From assembly GCA_035631655.1 (NCBI GenBank), contig DASQIH010000241.1, positions 112,502-176,501 of the forward strand: 64,000 bases of DNA, read 5' to 3'. Below, one piece after another: positions 1-7,207 of the stretch (positions are counted from its first letter, which is position 1; each line of letters opens with the position of its first letter). The notes under the pieces are model-generated. The model had not been told where the DNA came from and ran no database searches. It saw only the letters and a list, made by a program, of their open reading frames with translations. Source of the stretch: Gp1-AA122 sp035631655 (GTDB taxonomy: Bacteria; Acidobacteriota; Terriglobia; Terriglobales; Acidobacteriaceae). Both the position numbers and the translations under genes were made by a program.

Positions 1-330
1 GATCGCCAGCGCGGCCGTGGTCGATAAATCTGCTGTGGGGCCGTGAAGGCCGGGAATCACGCCGACCACATTTGCAATGACTGCGAAGATCCAAAGTGTA
101 CCGATGAACGGCAGAATATTTAGCGATTGCCCAGGTGAAACCGCCTCGATCGCATCTTGGATTGCAGAAACGATTCCTTCGAGTGCAACCTGCCGGGGAC
201 CAGGCTCTAGGCTGAGCCGGCGGGTGAACAACCGAGAGAGTAGGAACAGAAACAGCATAATCCCCCACGTCGTAGCCACTGTCTCGCTAACGGGAAGAGG
301 GCCGATTCGGAATAGCGCGGCGGGGTTCAC
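1..330 (-). CDS. atpB: F-type ATP synthase subunit a, N-terminal part (cut by window edge)
   Basis: The first 110 codons of the membrane subunit that forms the ion half-channels of the F0 motor. I read it by hand on the minus strand from a GTG at 330. It begins VNPAALFRIGPLPVSETVAT, and hydrophobic stretches with SLNILPFIGTLWIFAVIANV follow, as is typical of subunit a. The GTG overlaps the stop of the upstream gene in a GTGA arrangement, so translation is probably coupled. The ion-pathway Arg and the rest of the protein lie beyond the window. It belongs to the operon beta-epsilon-AtpQ-a, the order of alternate (N-type) ATPases. The family is clear, but Na+ versus H+ specificity cannot be read without the c subunit. 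Confidence 0.88.
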   Translation of the reverse strand, partial: MNPAALFRIGPLPVSETVATTWGIMLFLFLLSRLFTRRLSLEPGPRQVALEGIVSAIQDAIEAVSPGQSLNILPFIGTLWIFAVIANVVGVIPGLHGPTADLSTTAALAI

Positions 331-629
331 GAGTGTCCCTTCCGGACGAACAAATACACGTTGACAACACCGACAAAAAGCCCTAAGAGTATCAGGCAGA
401 CGGTCCAATGCCATTCGTAGTGCTCTGCCCGCCCATCCAACCACAGGCCGAGGTACGCGCCACCAATAAGTGGCAGCACGAACATGAAACCGATGGTCCC
501 CAAGTAGATTGATTGCTGGAGCAACGTCGGGCGGTCCTTCTCGGCCTGCTTCATTCGCCGGACCTGCTTTTGAACGTTCTTTTGAAGCTCCTGCTGACGG
601 GAGTGCATATCGCCGGGCGTATTCGTCAT
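327..629 (-). CDS. atpQ: AtpQ/AtpI-like small membrane subunit of the alternate F-ATPase
   Basis: A 100-residue protein with a charged, Gln/Lys-rich N-terminus (residues 1-35, likely helical) and two hydrophobic segments, around 40-60 (SIYLGTIGFMFVLPLIGGAY) and 70-93. This is the layout of AtpI/AtpZ-type assembly factors and of AtpQ in N-ATPase operons. I chose the ATG at 629 because it overlaps the epsilon stop as ATGA and has GGAG about seven bases upstream; a start at 659 would run inside epsilon. It also overlaps subunit a by four bases. N-ATPase operons usually carry a second small gene, atpR, at this point. None fits here. Confidence 0.75.
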   Translation of the reverse strand: MTNTPGDMHSRQQELQKNVQKQVRRMKQAEKDRPTLLQQSIYLGTIGFMFVLPLIGGAYLGLWLDGRAEHYEWHWTVCLILLGLFVGVVNVYLFVRKGHS

Positions 630-1033
630 AGTGCTTCTCCGGTACGCTTGAGTTTCCACAACCGCTTGAACATTTCTTCTTCGAGGCGGTGCAGGCTCTG
701 TTTGATCACCTGCAAGTTGTCTTCCTCGACGAGCAGCTCTTGTTGGAGCGCAGTGCTGATGCCGTCGTAGTCCTTGCTCCGGAAGTAATGCCTCGTGCTG
801 AGATAGAGCTCGCCATCAAGGAAGTAGGCGAGAGCTCCTGGGAGGGCCAGGTATTCCCAATCCTCGCCGAGCCTGCGGAATCGCGCTAGTCCAAATCTGA
901 GTAAGGTCATCATGCGGGCGTGCCCTGCGAGCACTCCGAAGCTACCCGACTCGTCTTCTCCGATGAAGCTGGTCACGTGCTCAACCCGCTCATACTGGGT
1001 CGTGCTTTGGAGGTTCATGTGAAAGGTGTTCAC
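626..1033 (-). CDS. atpC: F-type ATP synthase epsilon subunit (alternate type)
   Basis: Epsilon belongs to the central stalk of F1 and regulates catalysis. The protein has the N-terminal beta-sandwich pattern of the family (GEDESGSFGVLAGHARMMT, around residues 24-42) followed by a C-terminal helical part rich in Glu, Leu and Lys. The GTG at 1033 overlaps the beta stop (GTGA) and has a G-rich ribosome site, GGGGGTG, upstream. An in-frame ATG at 1018 is possible but has no visible ribosome site. The length of about 135 residues is normal. It lies between beta and atpQ, and all junctions in the operon overlap by four bases. Confidence 0.85.
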   Translation of the reverse strand: MNTFHMNLQSTTQYERVEHVTSFIGEDESGSFGVLAGHARMMTLLRFGLARFRRLGEDWEYLALPGALAYFLDGELYLSTRHYFRSKDYDGISTALQQELLVEEDNLQVIKQSLHRLEEEMFKRLWKLKRTGEAL

Positions 1034-2418
1034 AGCCGCACCCCCTGCATACTGCCCCGCATATAGCACCGATCTTCAGGAAGGTCGTCGTAGTCCCCAT
1101 TGAGGAAGGCCTCGCAATCCCGCAAGGTCTCGGCGAGCGGCAGAGACACGCCTGGAATGCCGGTGTGCTCCGCGACCACGTTGAATGGCTGCGTTAGGTA
1201 ACGCTGCAATTTGCGCGCACGCAGGACGACGCTGCGATCGTTTTGAGACAACTCCTCGATGCCGAGCATTGTGATGATGTCTTCGAGTTCGTGATAACGT
1301 GATAAGTGCTCTCGAACTTTGGCTGCGACACTGTAATGCCGATCCCCGAGTACATGACGGTCCATGAGCTTGCTGGAGGACCGGAGCGGATCGACTGCGG
1401 GATAGATGCCCTTGGCCGCTTGAGTTCGTGAAAGGATGACGGTGGTGTCGAGGTGATTGAGGATCGCACTGACGGCCGGATCCGTCATGTCGTCAGCCGG
1501 CACGTAAACGGCCTGAACGGAAGTGATATCGCCACTGGCAGTGGACATGATGCGATCTTCCAGTTCTGCCACCTCGGTCAGAAGCGTCGGCTGATAGCCG
1601 ACTGTTGCTGGCATGCGGCCGAGCAGGCCCGAAATCTCGCTTCCGGCCTGAACGAACCGGTAAACGTTATCCATCAAGAACAGCACTTCCTTGCCCAACG
1701 TGTCGCGAAGATACTCCGCGTACGTCAGGGCTGTCATGCCAATACGGAAGCGCACGCCTGGCGATTCATCCATCTGGCCGAAAACCATCAGAGCATGCGG
1801 CATCACGCCGGCACCCTGCATTTCGCGCCATAGTTCATGGCCTTCGCGAATCCGCTCGCCCACTCCTGCAAATACAGAAACACCCTTGTGGATTTTCGCG
1901 ACAGCGTGCATGAACTCCATAATCAACACGGTTTTCCCCACGCCGGCGCCGCCGAAAAGCCCTGTCTTCCCACCCTTGATGAACGGGCACAAGAGGTCGA
2001 TTACCTTGATGCCGGTCTCCAGGACCTCGGTCGCAGCCCTGGCTTCATGCAACGGTCCGGGCCTCGTGAGAATGCTCCGATAGCTTTGCCCGTCTGGCGC
2101 AGGCGCTCCGTCTAGTGGCTCGCCAAACAGATTGAGCAAACGGCCGAGGCATTCCGGCGACACAGGCACATCGAGCGAAGAGCCGGTGTCGAAGACCGGC
2201 ATGCCCCGGCGTAGTCCGGCCGTCCGGTGAAGCGTGATCGCACGGGCATGCTGTTCATCCAAGTGCTGGTGGACCTCGAACGTATAGGTTTCATGGTCGA
2301 GTTTGCTAACTAGAGCCTGATGCAAGGCTGGCAGGACCGTGCACGTGATGTCCACGACAGGTCCATCGACTTGCGCGATGGTGCCGATCTGCTTCAGACT
2401 CTCAACTGCCGTGTTCAT
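1030..2418 (-). CDS. atpD: F-type ATP synthase beta subunit (alternate/N-type)
   Basis: Catalytic F1 subunit of 462 residues. The Walker A motif GGAGVGKT is at about 156-163, GERIREGHELWREM starts near 187, and the Walker B-type LFLMDN is near 246-251. The VYVPADDMTDPA and ILSRTQAAKGIYPAVDPL stretches are canonical for beta. The ATG at 2418 starts MNTAVESLKQIGTIAQVDGP, where the family normally begins; the longer open frame upstream is not family-like. Heading the operon with beta and epsilon, ahead of the F0 genes, is typical of N-ATPases, which usually occur as a second ATPase beside the housekeeping enzyme. Confidence 0.93.
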   Translation of the reverse strand: MNTAVESLKQIGTIAQVDGPVVDITCTVLPALHQALVSKLDHETYTFEVHQHLDEQHARAITLHRTAGLRRGMPVFDTGSSLDVPVSPECLGRLLNLFGEPLDGAPAPDGQSYRSILTRPGPLHEARAATEVLETGIKVIDLLCPFIKGGKTGLFGGAGVGKTVLIMEFMHAVAKIHKGVSVFAGVGERIREGHELWREMQGAGVMPHALMVFGQMDESPGVRFRIGMTALTYAEYLRDTLGKEVLFLMDNVYRFVQAGSEISGLLGRMPATVGYQPTLLTEVAELEDRIMSTASGDITSVQAVYVPADDMTDPAVSAILNHLDTTVILSRTQAAKGIYPAVDPLRSSSKLMDRHVLGDRHYSVAAKVREHLSRYHELEDIITMLGIEELSQNDRSVVLRARKLQRYLTQPFNVVAEHTGIPGVSLPLAETLRDCEAFLNGDYDDLPEDRCYMRGSMQGVRL

Positions 2419-2600
2419 GAAGTGGAGATTAGAGCACCCCGATTGCCAAGATGCTGCATGCCGCAACGCGTTAGTTCAACTACTGATTCGGGTGCCGGTG
2501 TGGATCATGTGGGGAACCGCTGCCGTGAATCAGCCACATCTTCACTGAGCAGTCTTGCGCCGCTGTACGAACCGCCTCACCGAATCTCTGAGCTCGACAC

Positions 2601-2867
2601 TTACTTCTCGCGCCCGATGAGGCTCGTGTTGTGCATCCAAACCATGTACCCGCCGAAGATCCACGCGAACACAAAGACGTAAACGGCCCCGAGTAACATG
2701 CTCGACGGCTGGCCCCAGACGAAGCCTGGGAGCGTTTCAAACAGTGTGTGGTGCAGTTCGGTCGCTCTTGCGCTTCGAAGCGGCAAATAGCCACCGAGCA
2801 GGCAAATAACATACGCCACCTCTCCTCCAAGGACGCACAGCCAACCATATCGCCTGAGTGAAAGCAT
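2601..2867 (-). CDS. Small two-helix membrane protein, DUF5676-like
   Basis: An 88-residue protein with hydrophobic segments around 5-28 (SLRRYGWLCVLGGEVAYVIC) and 58-78, separated by a soluble loop. The layout resembles DUF5676 proteins, which are often found beside metal-resistance and alternate-ATPase genes; this match is by memory of the pattern and is tentative. I chose the ATG at 2867 because GGAGGT lies five bases upstream; earlier in-frame starts lack such a site. It sits 180 bases upstream of atpD on the same strand and could share its promoter. Confidence 0.6.
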   Translation of the reverse strand: MLSLRRYGWLCVLGGEVAYVICLLGGYLPLRSARATELHHTLFETLPGFVWGQPSSMLLGAVYVFVFAWIFGGYMVWMHNTSLIGREK

Positions 2868-3167
2868 CTCGCACCTCCGTCGTGATGCAGTTGAATGCAC
2901 ATCGGTAGCCAAAGATTGCGTAGCGTGCAGAGCGCGGTGATCGCATGACCAGCCTTTTCGCGTTGGCTCTCGGCTACTGAATCGCCCGGCGGGTTCGCCC
3001 GGTATGAGGCAGGATGTGGCTCAAATAAGGCAGCCGGGACATTGGCTCATGACCAGGCCCCCGCATTCTGCCGCTCTTCGCAACGAAAGTTAGGAGAGGA
3101 CAATGACTTACGAACCTTACATGTTTGGCTGGAGAAGTGCTTTTGCTATTGCGAAAGAGAACAGACG
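2868..3167. other. Intergenic region between divergent operons
   Basis: About 300 bases separate the minus-strand ATPase side from the plus-strand DUF2933 cluster, so the promoters of both must lie here. The open frames that cross it have no family character. I see no strong palindrome, tRNA or terminator in it. Confidence 0.5.
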
Positions 3168-3440
3168 ATGAACAGTCCAACCAATCCGCGTAGCCCAGAC
3201 CAGCCGACGTCCTGGCGCCTGCCGCTGTGGCTTGCGTTCTGCATGTTTCTCGCGATTGCCGTGTTCTTCCTGTGGGAGGAACATCGAGCGCATATTTTGG
3301 GTGTACTTCCCTATGCGGTACTGTTGCTTTGCCCGCTTATCCATATCTTCATGCACCGCGGACACAAACACCATGACGACAGCCACGAGGGACATCCGGG
3401 GAACAGTCATCGAAATCCTGGAGAAGGAGGCCTCTCATGA
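3168..3440 (+). CDS. DUF2933 small membrane protein
   Basis: A 90-residue protein with two transmembrane segments, LPLWLAFCMFLAIAVFFLW and LGVLPYAVLLLCPLIHIFMH, joined by EEHRAHI. It ends in a His/Asp-rich tail (HRGHKHHDDSHEGH). This is the signature layout of DUF2933 proteins, commonly found near heavy-metal resistance genes. The ATG at 3168 is preferred, because the 42 residues upstream in the open frame are not family-like. The last codon and stop overlap the next gene as ATGA, so the two are co-translated. The molecular role of the family is unknown. Confidence 0.8.
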   Translation: MNSPTNPRSPDQPTSWRLPLWLAFCMFLAIAVFFLWEEHRAHILGVLPYAVLLLCPLIHIFMHRGHKHHDDSHEGHPGNSHRNPGEGGLS

Positions 3441-4123
3441 ATCACGGAAATGATGTTCCAGCCTACGGGCTCTGGTCGCTTGTCATCATTAACTCGGCGA
3501 TCTTCATCATTTTCGCTTTCAGCTTCTTCAAGCCAAAGACGAAGCGCGATTGGCGAACGTTCAGTGGTTTCTCGGCCTTTATCGTGGCACTCTTCGTGGA
3601 GATGTACGGGTTTCCTCTCACAATCTATTTGCTGTCAGGATGGCTCGCTCGCAGGTTTCCCGGCGCGGATCCGCTTGGCCATGACTTCGGCCATCTCTGG
3701 TACACACTTTTGGGATTCAAGGGCGACCCACATTCAAACCCCATTCATCTTGCGAGCAATCTCTTCATCATTGCGGGCTTTTTCCTTTTGTCCGCATCCT
3801 GGAGTGTGCTGTACAAGGCGCAGCGCGGAGGGACTTTGGCCACAACTGGGCCCTATAAATATGTGCGCCATCCCCAGTACATCGGATTCATAGCGATCAT
3901 GTTCGGCTTCTTGGTCCAATGGCCTACGCTCGTCACCCTTGTGATGTTCCCTATCCTCGTCGCAGTTTATGTCCGGCTGGCAAAGCGAGAAGAGCAAGAG
4001 GTCAAGGCCGAATTCGGAAAGCAGTGGGACGACTATGCGGCCCGCACCCCAGGGTTCCTTCCTTGGCCGCGACCCCGCGTCAACCCACCACCAACGGGTT
4101 TGGAACAGGACGCCCATGCGTGA
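3437..4123 (+). CDS. Isoprenylcysteine carboxyl methyltransferase-like membrane methyltransferase
   Basis: A 228-residue integral membrane protein with about five hydrophobic segments and the conserved C-terminal core of the ICMT/PEMT group. That core includes GPYKYVRHPQYIGF (around residues 139-152) and a later EEQEVKAEFGKQWDDYAART. These enzymes use S-adenosylmethionine to methylate lipid-like or other substrates. Its bacterial substrate cannot be told from sequence. It overlaps DUF2933 upstream (ATGA) and the next small gene downstream. Two genes on is a SAM synthetase, so supply and use of SAM are encoded together. Confidence 0.85.
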   Translation: MNHGNDVPAYGLWSLVIINSAIFIIFAFSFFKPKTKRDWRTFSGFSAFIVALFVEMYGFPLTIYLLSGWLARRFPGADPLGHDFGHLWYTLLGFKGDPHSNPIHLASNLFIIAGFFLLSASWSVLYKAQRGGTLATTGPYKYVRHPQYIGFIAIMFGFLVQWPTLVTLVMFPILVAVYVRLAKREEQEVKAEFGKQWDDYAARTPGFLPWPRPRVNPPPTGLEQDAHA

Positions 4124-4637
4124 TCGTTGGTCCTTGTTCCGGGGCCTCCTCAGGTCATGGACCCGCCTAGTCGCTCGACGAGTCATCGTCGGGCGGCAAC
4201 TGGTTTCTGATCCAGGAAGCGGCCGGTTCACACAGTTGGATGTCGATCGCGTCGTAGGCAGGGCATGGGTTGTCTTCGCAGATCTTTCGGCGGATTTGCC
4301 CGGCCATCCCATGGTGGGATCTCGGTTGAACGCCCACTTGGCTTGCTTAACACTCGCTTTCTTCCGGGCACTCACGGAATACGGAGTCGCTCGCGCCGGC
4401 GCAATTGAACTCACAGCCGATCTGACGTGGAGTTTTTACGGAAAATGGGGAGTCCTTCAACGATTTGTCGAGAGAGGAGATTCGCAGGGACGTCTCGCTG
4501 TGGGAGATATAGTGCCGCTCTCGTTTCCATTCAATCCAACGGGCTACCTGGAGTTCTTGTCTCCAACTTTGGAACCACGGCTCGAACGTGAGGATCGTCA
4601 TGCGTTCCACTCGGCACCCGTGCGCTCTTCGAGATAG
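4116..4637 (+). CDS. Hypothetical protein, possibly a C-terminally truncated amino-thiazoline hydrolase-like protein
   Basis: A 173-residue open frame starting at an ATG that overlaps the preceding stop by eight bases. The first 140 residues look like a real soluble protein: an Arg-rich start (WSLFRGLLRSWTRLVARRV), SRLNAHLACLTLAFFRALTE, then LSFPFNPTGY. From memory this resembles proteins annotated as L-2-amino-thiazoline-4-carboxylic acid hydrolase-like, which normally run some 60 residues further and end with Cys-containing motifs. Here the reading changes after FPFNPTGY into a low-quality tail, which suggests truncation or a frameshift near 4550. The function is not established. Confidence 0.5.
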   Translation: MRDRWSLFRGLLRSWTRLVARRVIVGRQLVSDPGSGRFTQLDVDRVVGRAWVVFADLSADLPGHPMVGSRLNAHLACLTLAFFRALTEYGVARAGAIELTADLTWSFYGKWGVLQRFVERGDSQGRLAVGDIVPLSFPFNPTGYLEFLSPTLEPRLEREDRHAFHSAPVRSSR

Positions 4638-4655
4638 CCGCGGAAGGACGCCTCG

Positions 4656-5855
4656 GTGGATCTGATCATCCATACGGCTGGCTCCGCCTCGCCAGGAACT
4701 CTTGATGTTGAGGTGGTTGAGCGCAAGGGCCTTGGCCATCCTGACACGATCTGCGACGCCCTGGCGGAATGCATCAGTGTTCAACTCTGCCGGTACTACC
4801 TTGAAAGGTTCGGCACCATCCTGCACCACAACGTCGACAAGATCCTTCTCTGCGGAGGCTCAGCGCGAGCAGCATTCGGCGGCGGTGAAGTTTTGGAACC
4901 TCTGGAATTGTATTTGGCAGGACGTGCGACTAGCGAGCACCAAGGCGAGAGAATTCCGGTTGCCGAGCTTGCCACCGAGGCATGCCGCACGTGGCTTCGA
5001 TCGCACCTGCCCGCGCTAGACGTTGACCGGCACGTGAAGATCATCTCGCGAATTCGCCCGGGTTCCGGCGATTTGATCCGCATCTATACAAAGGGCCACG
5101 AGAGAACTCCGCTGTCTAACGACACTTCCTGTGGGGTTGGATTTGCGCCGGTCACTCCTCTAGAAAGTGTCGTATTAGCCGTGGAGCATACTCTGAACAG
5201 CACCGAAACGAAACGCGCCCATCCGGCGATCGGCCACGACATCAAGGTTATGGGCGTTCGCCGAGGTTCTCGCATCAGTTTGACCATCGCGTGCGCGATG
5301 GTTGGCCGACACCTGGGCAACATTGAGGACTATATCGAAGCAAAAGTCGTTGCCCGGCAAGTGGCTCTTACCGCCGCCCACGAATTGACGACCATGGAAG
5401 TTGACGCGGTTGTTAACGCCGCGGACGACCTTGCCCAAGGAGCTGTCTTTCTGACTGTTACCGGGACATCGGCCGAAGCTGGTGATGATGGCGAAGTGGG
5501 CCGAGGTAACCGTACTTCGGGCCTGATCACGCCGTATCGGCCCATGACACTCGAAGCGGCGGCGGGGAAGAATCCGGTTAGCCATGTCGGCAAGCTATAC
5601 AACCTTGCTGCGGCTGCTATTGCCGCAAAGGCAACAAATGAGATTTCAGGAGTTCGGGAGGCGGCTTGCGTGCTCGTGAGTAGGATCGGGCACGCGATCA
5701 ACGATCCGCAAATCGTTGACGTGGCTGTCCGACTCGAAGCAGGACAAGACATCAAGTCTACTGCAGGACCGCTGCGAGCCCTCGTAGATCGCGAACTGCA
5801 GTGCTTCCCGGCGCTACAATCCGAGATTCTCAATGGACGCGTTATTGTGTTCTGA
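4656..5855 (+). CDS. mat: Archaeal-type S-adenosylmethionine synthetase
   Basis: A 399-residue protein of the archaeal methionine adenosyltransferase family (PF01941), unlike the usual bacterial MetK. It makes SAM from ATP and methionine. Visible hallmarks are EVVERKGLGHPDTICDALAE (residues 19-38), ILHHNVDKILLCGG, AAFGGGEVLEPLELYLAGRA, the Gly/Asp-rich stretch DDGEVGRGNRTSGLITPYRP, and KNPVSHVGKLYN. The length is normal. The start is a GTG at 4656 with GGAAGGA about seven bases upstream. It closes a four-gene plus-strand cluster containing a SAM-dependent membrane methyltransferase. Confidence 0.9.
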   Translation: MDLIIHTAGSASPGTLDVEVVERKGLGHPDTICDALAECISVQLCRYYLERFGTILHHNVDKILLCGGSARAAFGGGEVLEPLELYLAGRATSEHQGERIPVAELATEACRTWLRSHLPALDVDRHVKIISRIRPGSGDLIRIYTKGHERTPLSNDTSCGVGFAPVTPLESVVLAVEHTLNSTETKRAHPAIGHDIKVMGVRRGSRISLTIACAMVGRHLGNIEDYIEAKVVARQVALTAAHELTTMEVDAVVNAADDLAQGAVFLTVTGTSAEAGDDGEVGRGNRTSGLITPYRPMTLEAAAGKNPVSHVGKLYNLAAAAIAAKATNEISGVREAACVLVSRIGHAINDPQIVDVAVRLEAGQDIKSTAGPLRALVDRELQCFPALQSEILNGRVIVF

Positions 5856-5930
5856 GAATCGACGATGTTTTGAGTTCGAGTCGATAAGACGATGGAACAC
5901 CGTGGGGGCTACCTGGCCACCCCAGGCAGC

Positions 5931-6791
5931 TCATTCCCCGTGCGGCCGCCATTCGATGCTCTTTCCGTGTCTCGCTACTGCACAGTCAGATGTGGGGCCG
6001 AAGCTAGGCACGAGAGACTCGTCCAGTAGACCGATTCTTTCACTAGTCACTGCAATCGACTTTTTAGCGAACGAGAAGGCTTGTCCCTCGGTCACTTGCG
6101 ACGCCCACCCGGCTCCCAAGACAGAAGCAAGTACGTGATCGGCGCGAAGGTCGGCAAATCGGCGGTCCGAACCTCGCAGGATCTCCTTCAAAACAAGAGT
6201 TCCGTAGGCCCGGAGTCTGTCCTGCGATCTGTTATGAATGGTTGCACGAATCTTAGGTTTATCAGCGTTCGTATATTGCAACTCGAGGTCGTACAGATCG
6301 ATGCTTTTTGGACCGTGGAAAAAGATCAGCGCCCGAAAGAAAGTTGGTTTACCTTCGTGCCACTGGGTTGGAGGCCGTTCCGAAGGATGCTTCGAAAGGA
6401 CGTAACTCCGGAATGCCTCCTCAGTTCGCTGGGCAAGCTGGTCGAACTCCACGAATCCGGCTTTGCCCAAGTGCTCCCCAAGCAGACGATCGGCATCGAA
6501 GACTCGAACGCCATCAGAGCGTTCGAGTATAGGCACGCCCGCCGTGACAAAACCTCCAATTTGGTTGACAAGCGTGATCTTCACGTCGTCATCACGGTAG
6601 TTCCCCGTCGGCAGACCCGGTCCGTCGAGATGGCTTCTCTTATCCGCACAGACCACCAACCCCTCGCGGAATCGCACAGCAACTACCATCGTGCCGCTTA
6701 CAGCCACGTCCGTCTCGCCTAGAACGGCAGCTTGCGTCGCCAAAACGAGAATGAGGCCTCTCACGAAGGCTGTGCGAGGCGTGCACCTCAT
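5931..6791 (-). CDS. Exported proteasome-type Ntn-hydrolase-like protein
   Basis: A 286-residue protein with a signal peptide (residues 1-25, ending QAAVLG). The N-terminal mature region reads like a proteasome beta subunit: SG-TMVVAVRFREGLVVCADKR, then DDDVKITLVN and GGFVTAGVP. Taking Thr34 as proteasome Thr1, Asp50 falls exactly at position 17 and Arg52 at 19, and Lys71 fits the catalytic Lys33 after a short insertion. The chain is longer than a beta subunit. The ATG at 6791 overlaps the stop of the FixH-like gene (ATGA), so it is translated with the copper-type operon. Activity is inferred; substrate and true processing are unknown. Confidence 0.6.
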   Translation of the reverse strand: MRCTPRTAFVRGLILVLATQAAVLGETDVAVSGTMVVAVRFREGLVVCADKRSHLDGPGLPTGNYRDDDVKITLVNQIGGFVTAGVPILERSDGVRVFDADRLLGEHLGKAGFVEFDQLAQRTEEAFRSYVLSKHPSERPPTQWHEGKPTFFRALIFFHGPKSIDLYDLELQYTNADKPKIRATIHNRSQDRLRAYGTLVLKEILRGSDRRFADLRADHVLASVLGAGWASQVTEGQAFSFAKKSIAVTSERIGLLDESLVPSFGPTSDCAVARHGKSIEWRPHGE

Positions 6792-7207
6792 TGCACTGTT
6801 CCCGCGAAGTTTACCGCCCCCCGCCCGGCAGGTCCATCCCACTCAAGGGCTATCCGCCATCCTCCGGCCATATCAAGGTTGGTGTTAGCGGTGTATCTTC
6901 CTGCGGCTTTCCCCGGGCGCACCTCGATGCTTCCGAGCATCGGCATTCCGGGCATCGGCATGCTAGCGTTGGCGCGCACGGTGCCCACGTCCAGGAGAGT
7001 CCCACCTGCACTCGATCGGAATTCGATGGTGAACGAATCCTTCTGGTGGAGAACACCATCTTGCGAGAGAAGCACGATTTCTATGTCACCCGATCTGACC
7101 CGCTGTACCTCAGTCAACTTGGTCTCCGGCCGGCATCCCACGCACGCTGCTACAAGGATGACGAAAAACGCCGCGACCCCATGGGCCAAGCTACTCCGTA
7201 GAAACAT
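6788..7207 (-). CDS. FixH/YtkA-like exported lipoprotein
   Basis: A 139-residue protein with an N-terminal hydrophobic segment and lipobox-like end (VILVAACVGC). It is followed by a beta-rich domain in the style of FixH/YtkA proteins: SGDIEIVLLSQDG, MPMPGMPMLGSIEV, GRYTANTNLDMAGGWRIALE. Such domains sit next to CusA pumps and copper-oxidase assembly genes, and the MPMPGMPM segment is a plausible soft-metal site. It starts inside the end of cusA (17-base overlap) and overlaps the Ntn-hydrolase gene downstream, so it is part of the same operon. Confidence 0.7.
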   Translation of the reverse strand: MFLRSSLAHGVAAFFVILVAACVGCRPETKLTEVQRVRSGDIEIVLLSQDGVLHQKDSFTIEFRSSAGGTLLDVGTVRANASMPMPGMPMLGSIEVRPGKAAGRYTANTNLDMAGGWRIALEWDGPAGRGAVNFAGTVQ

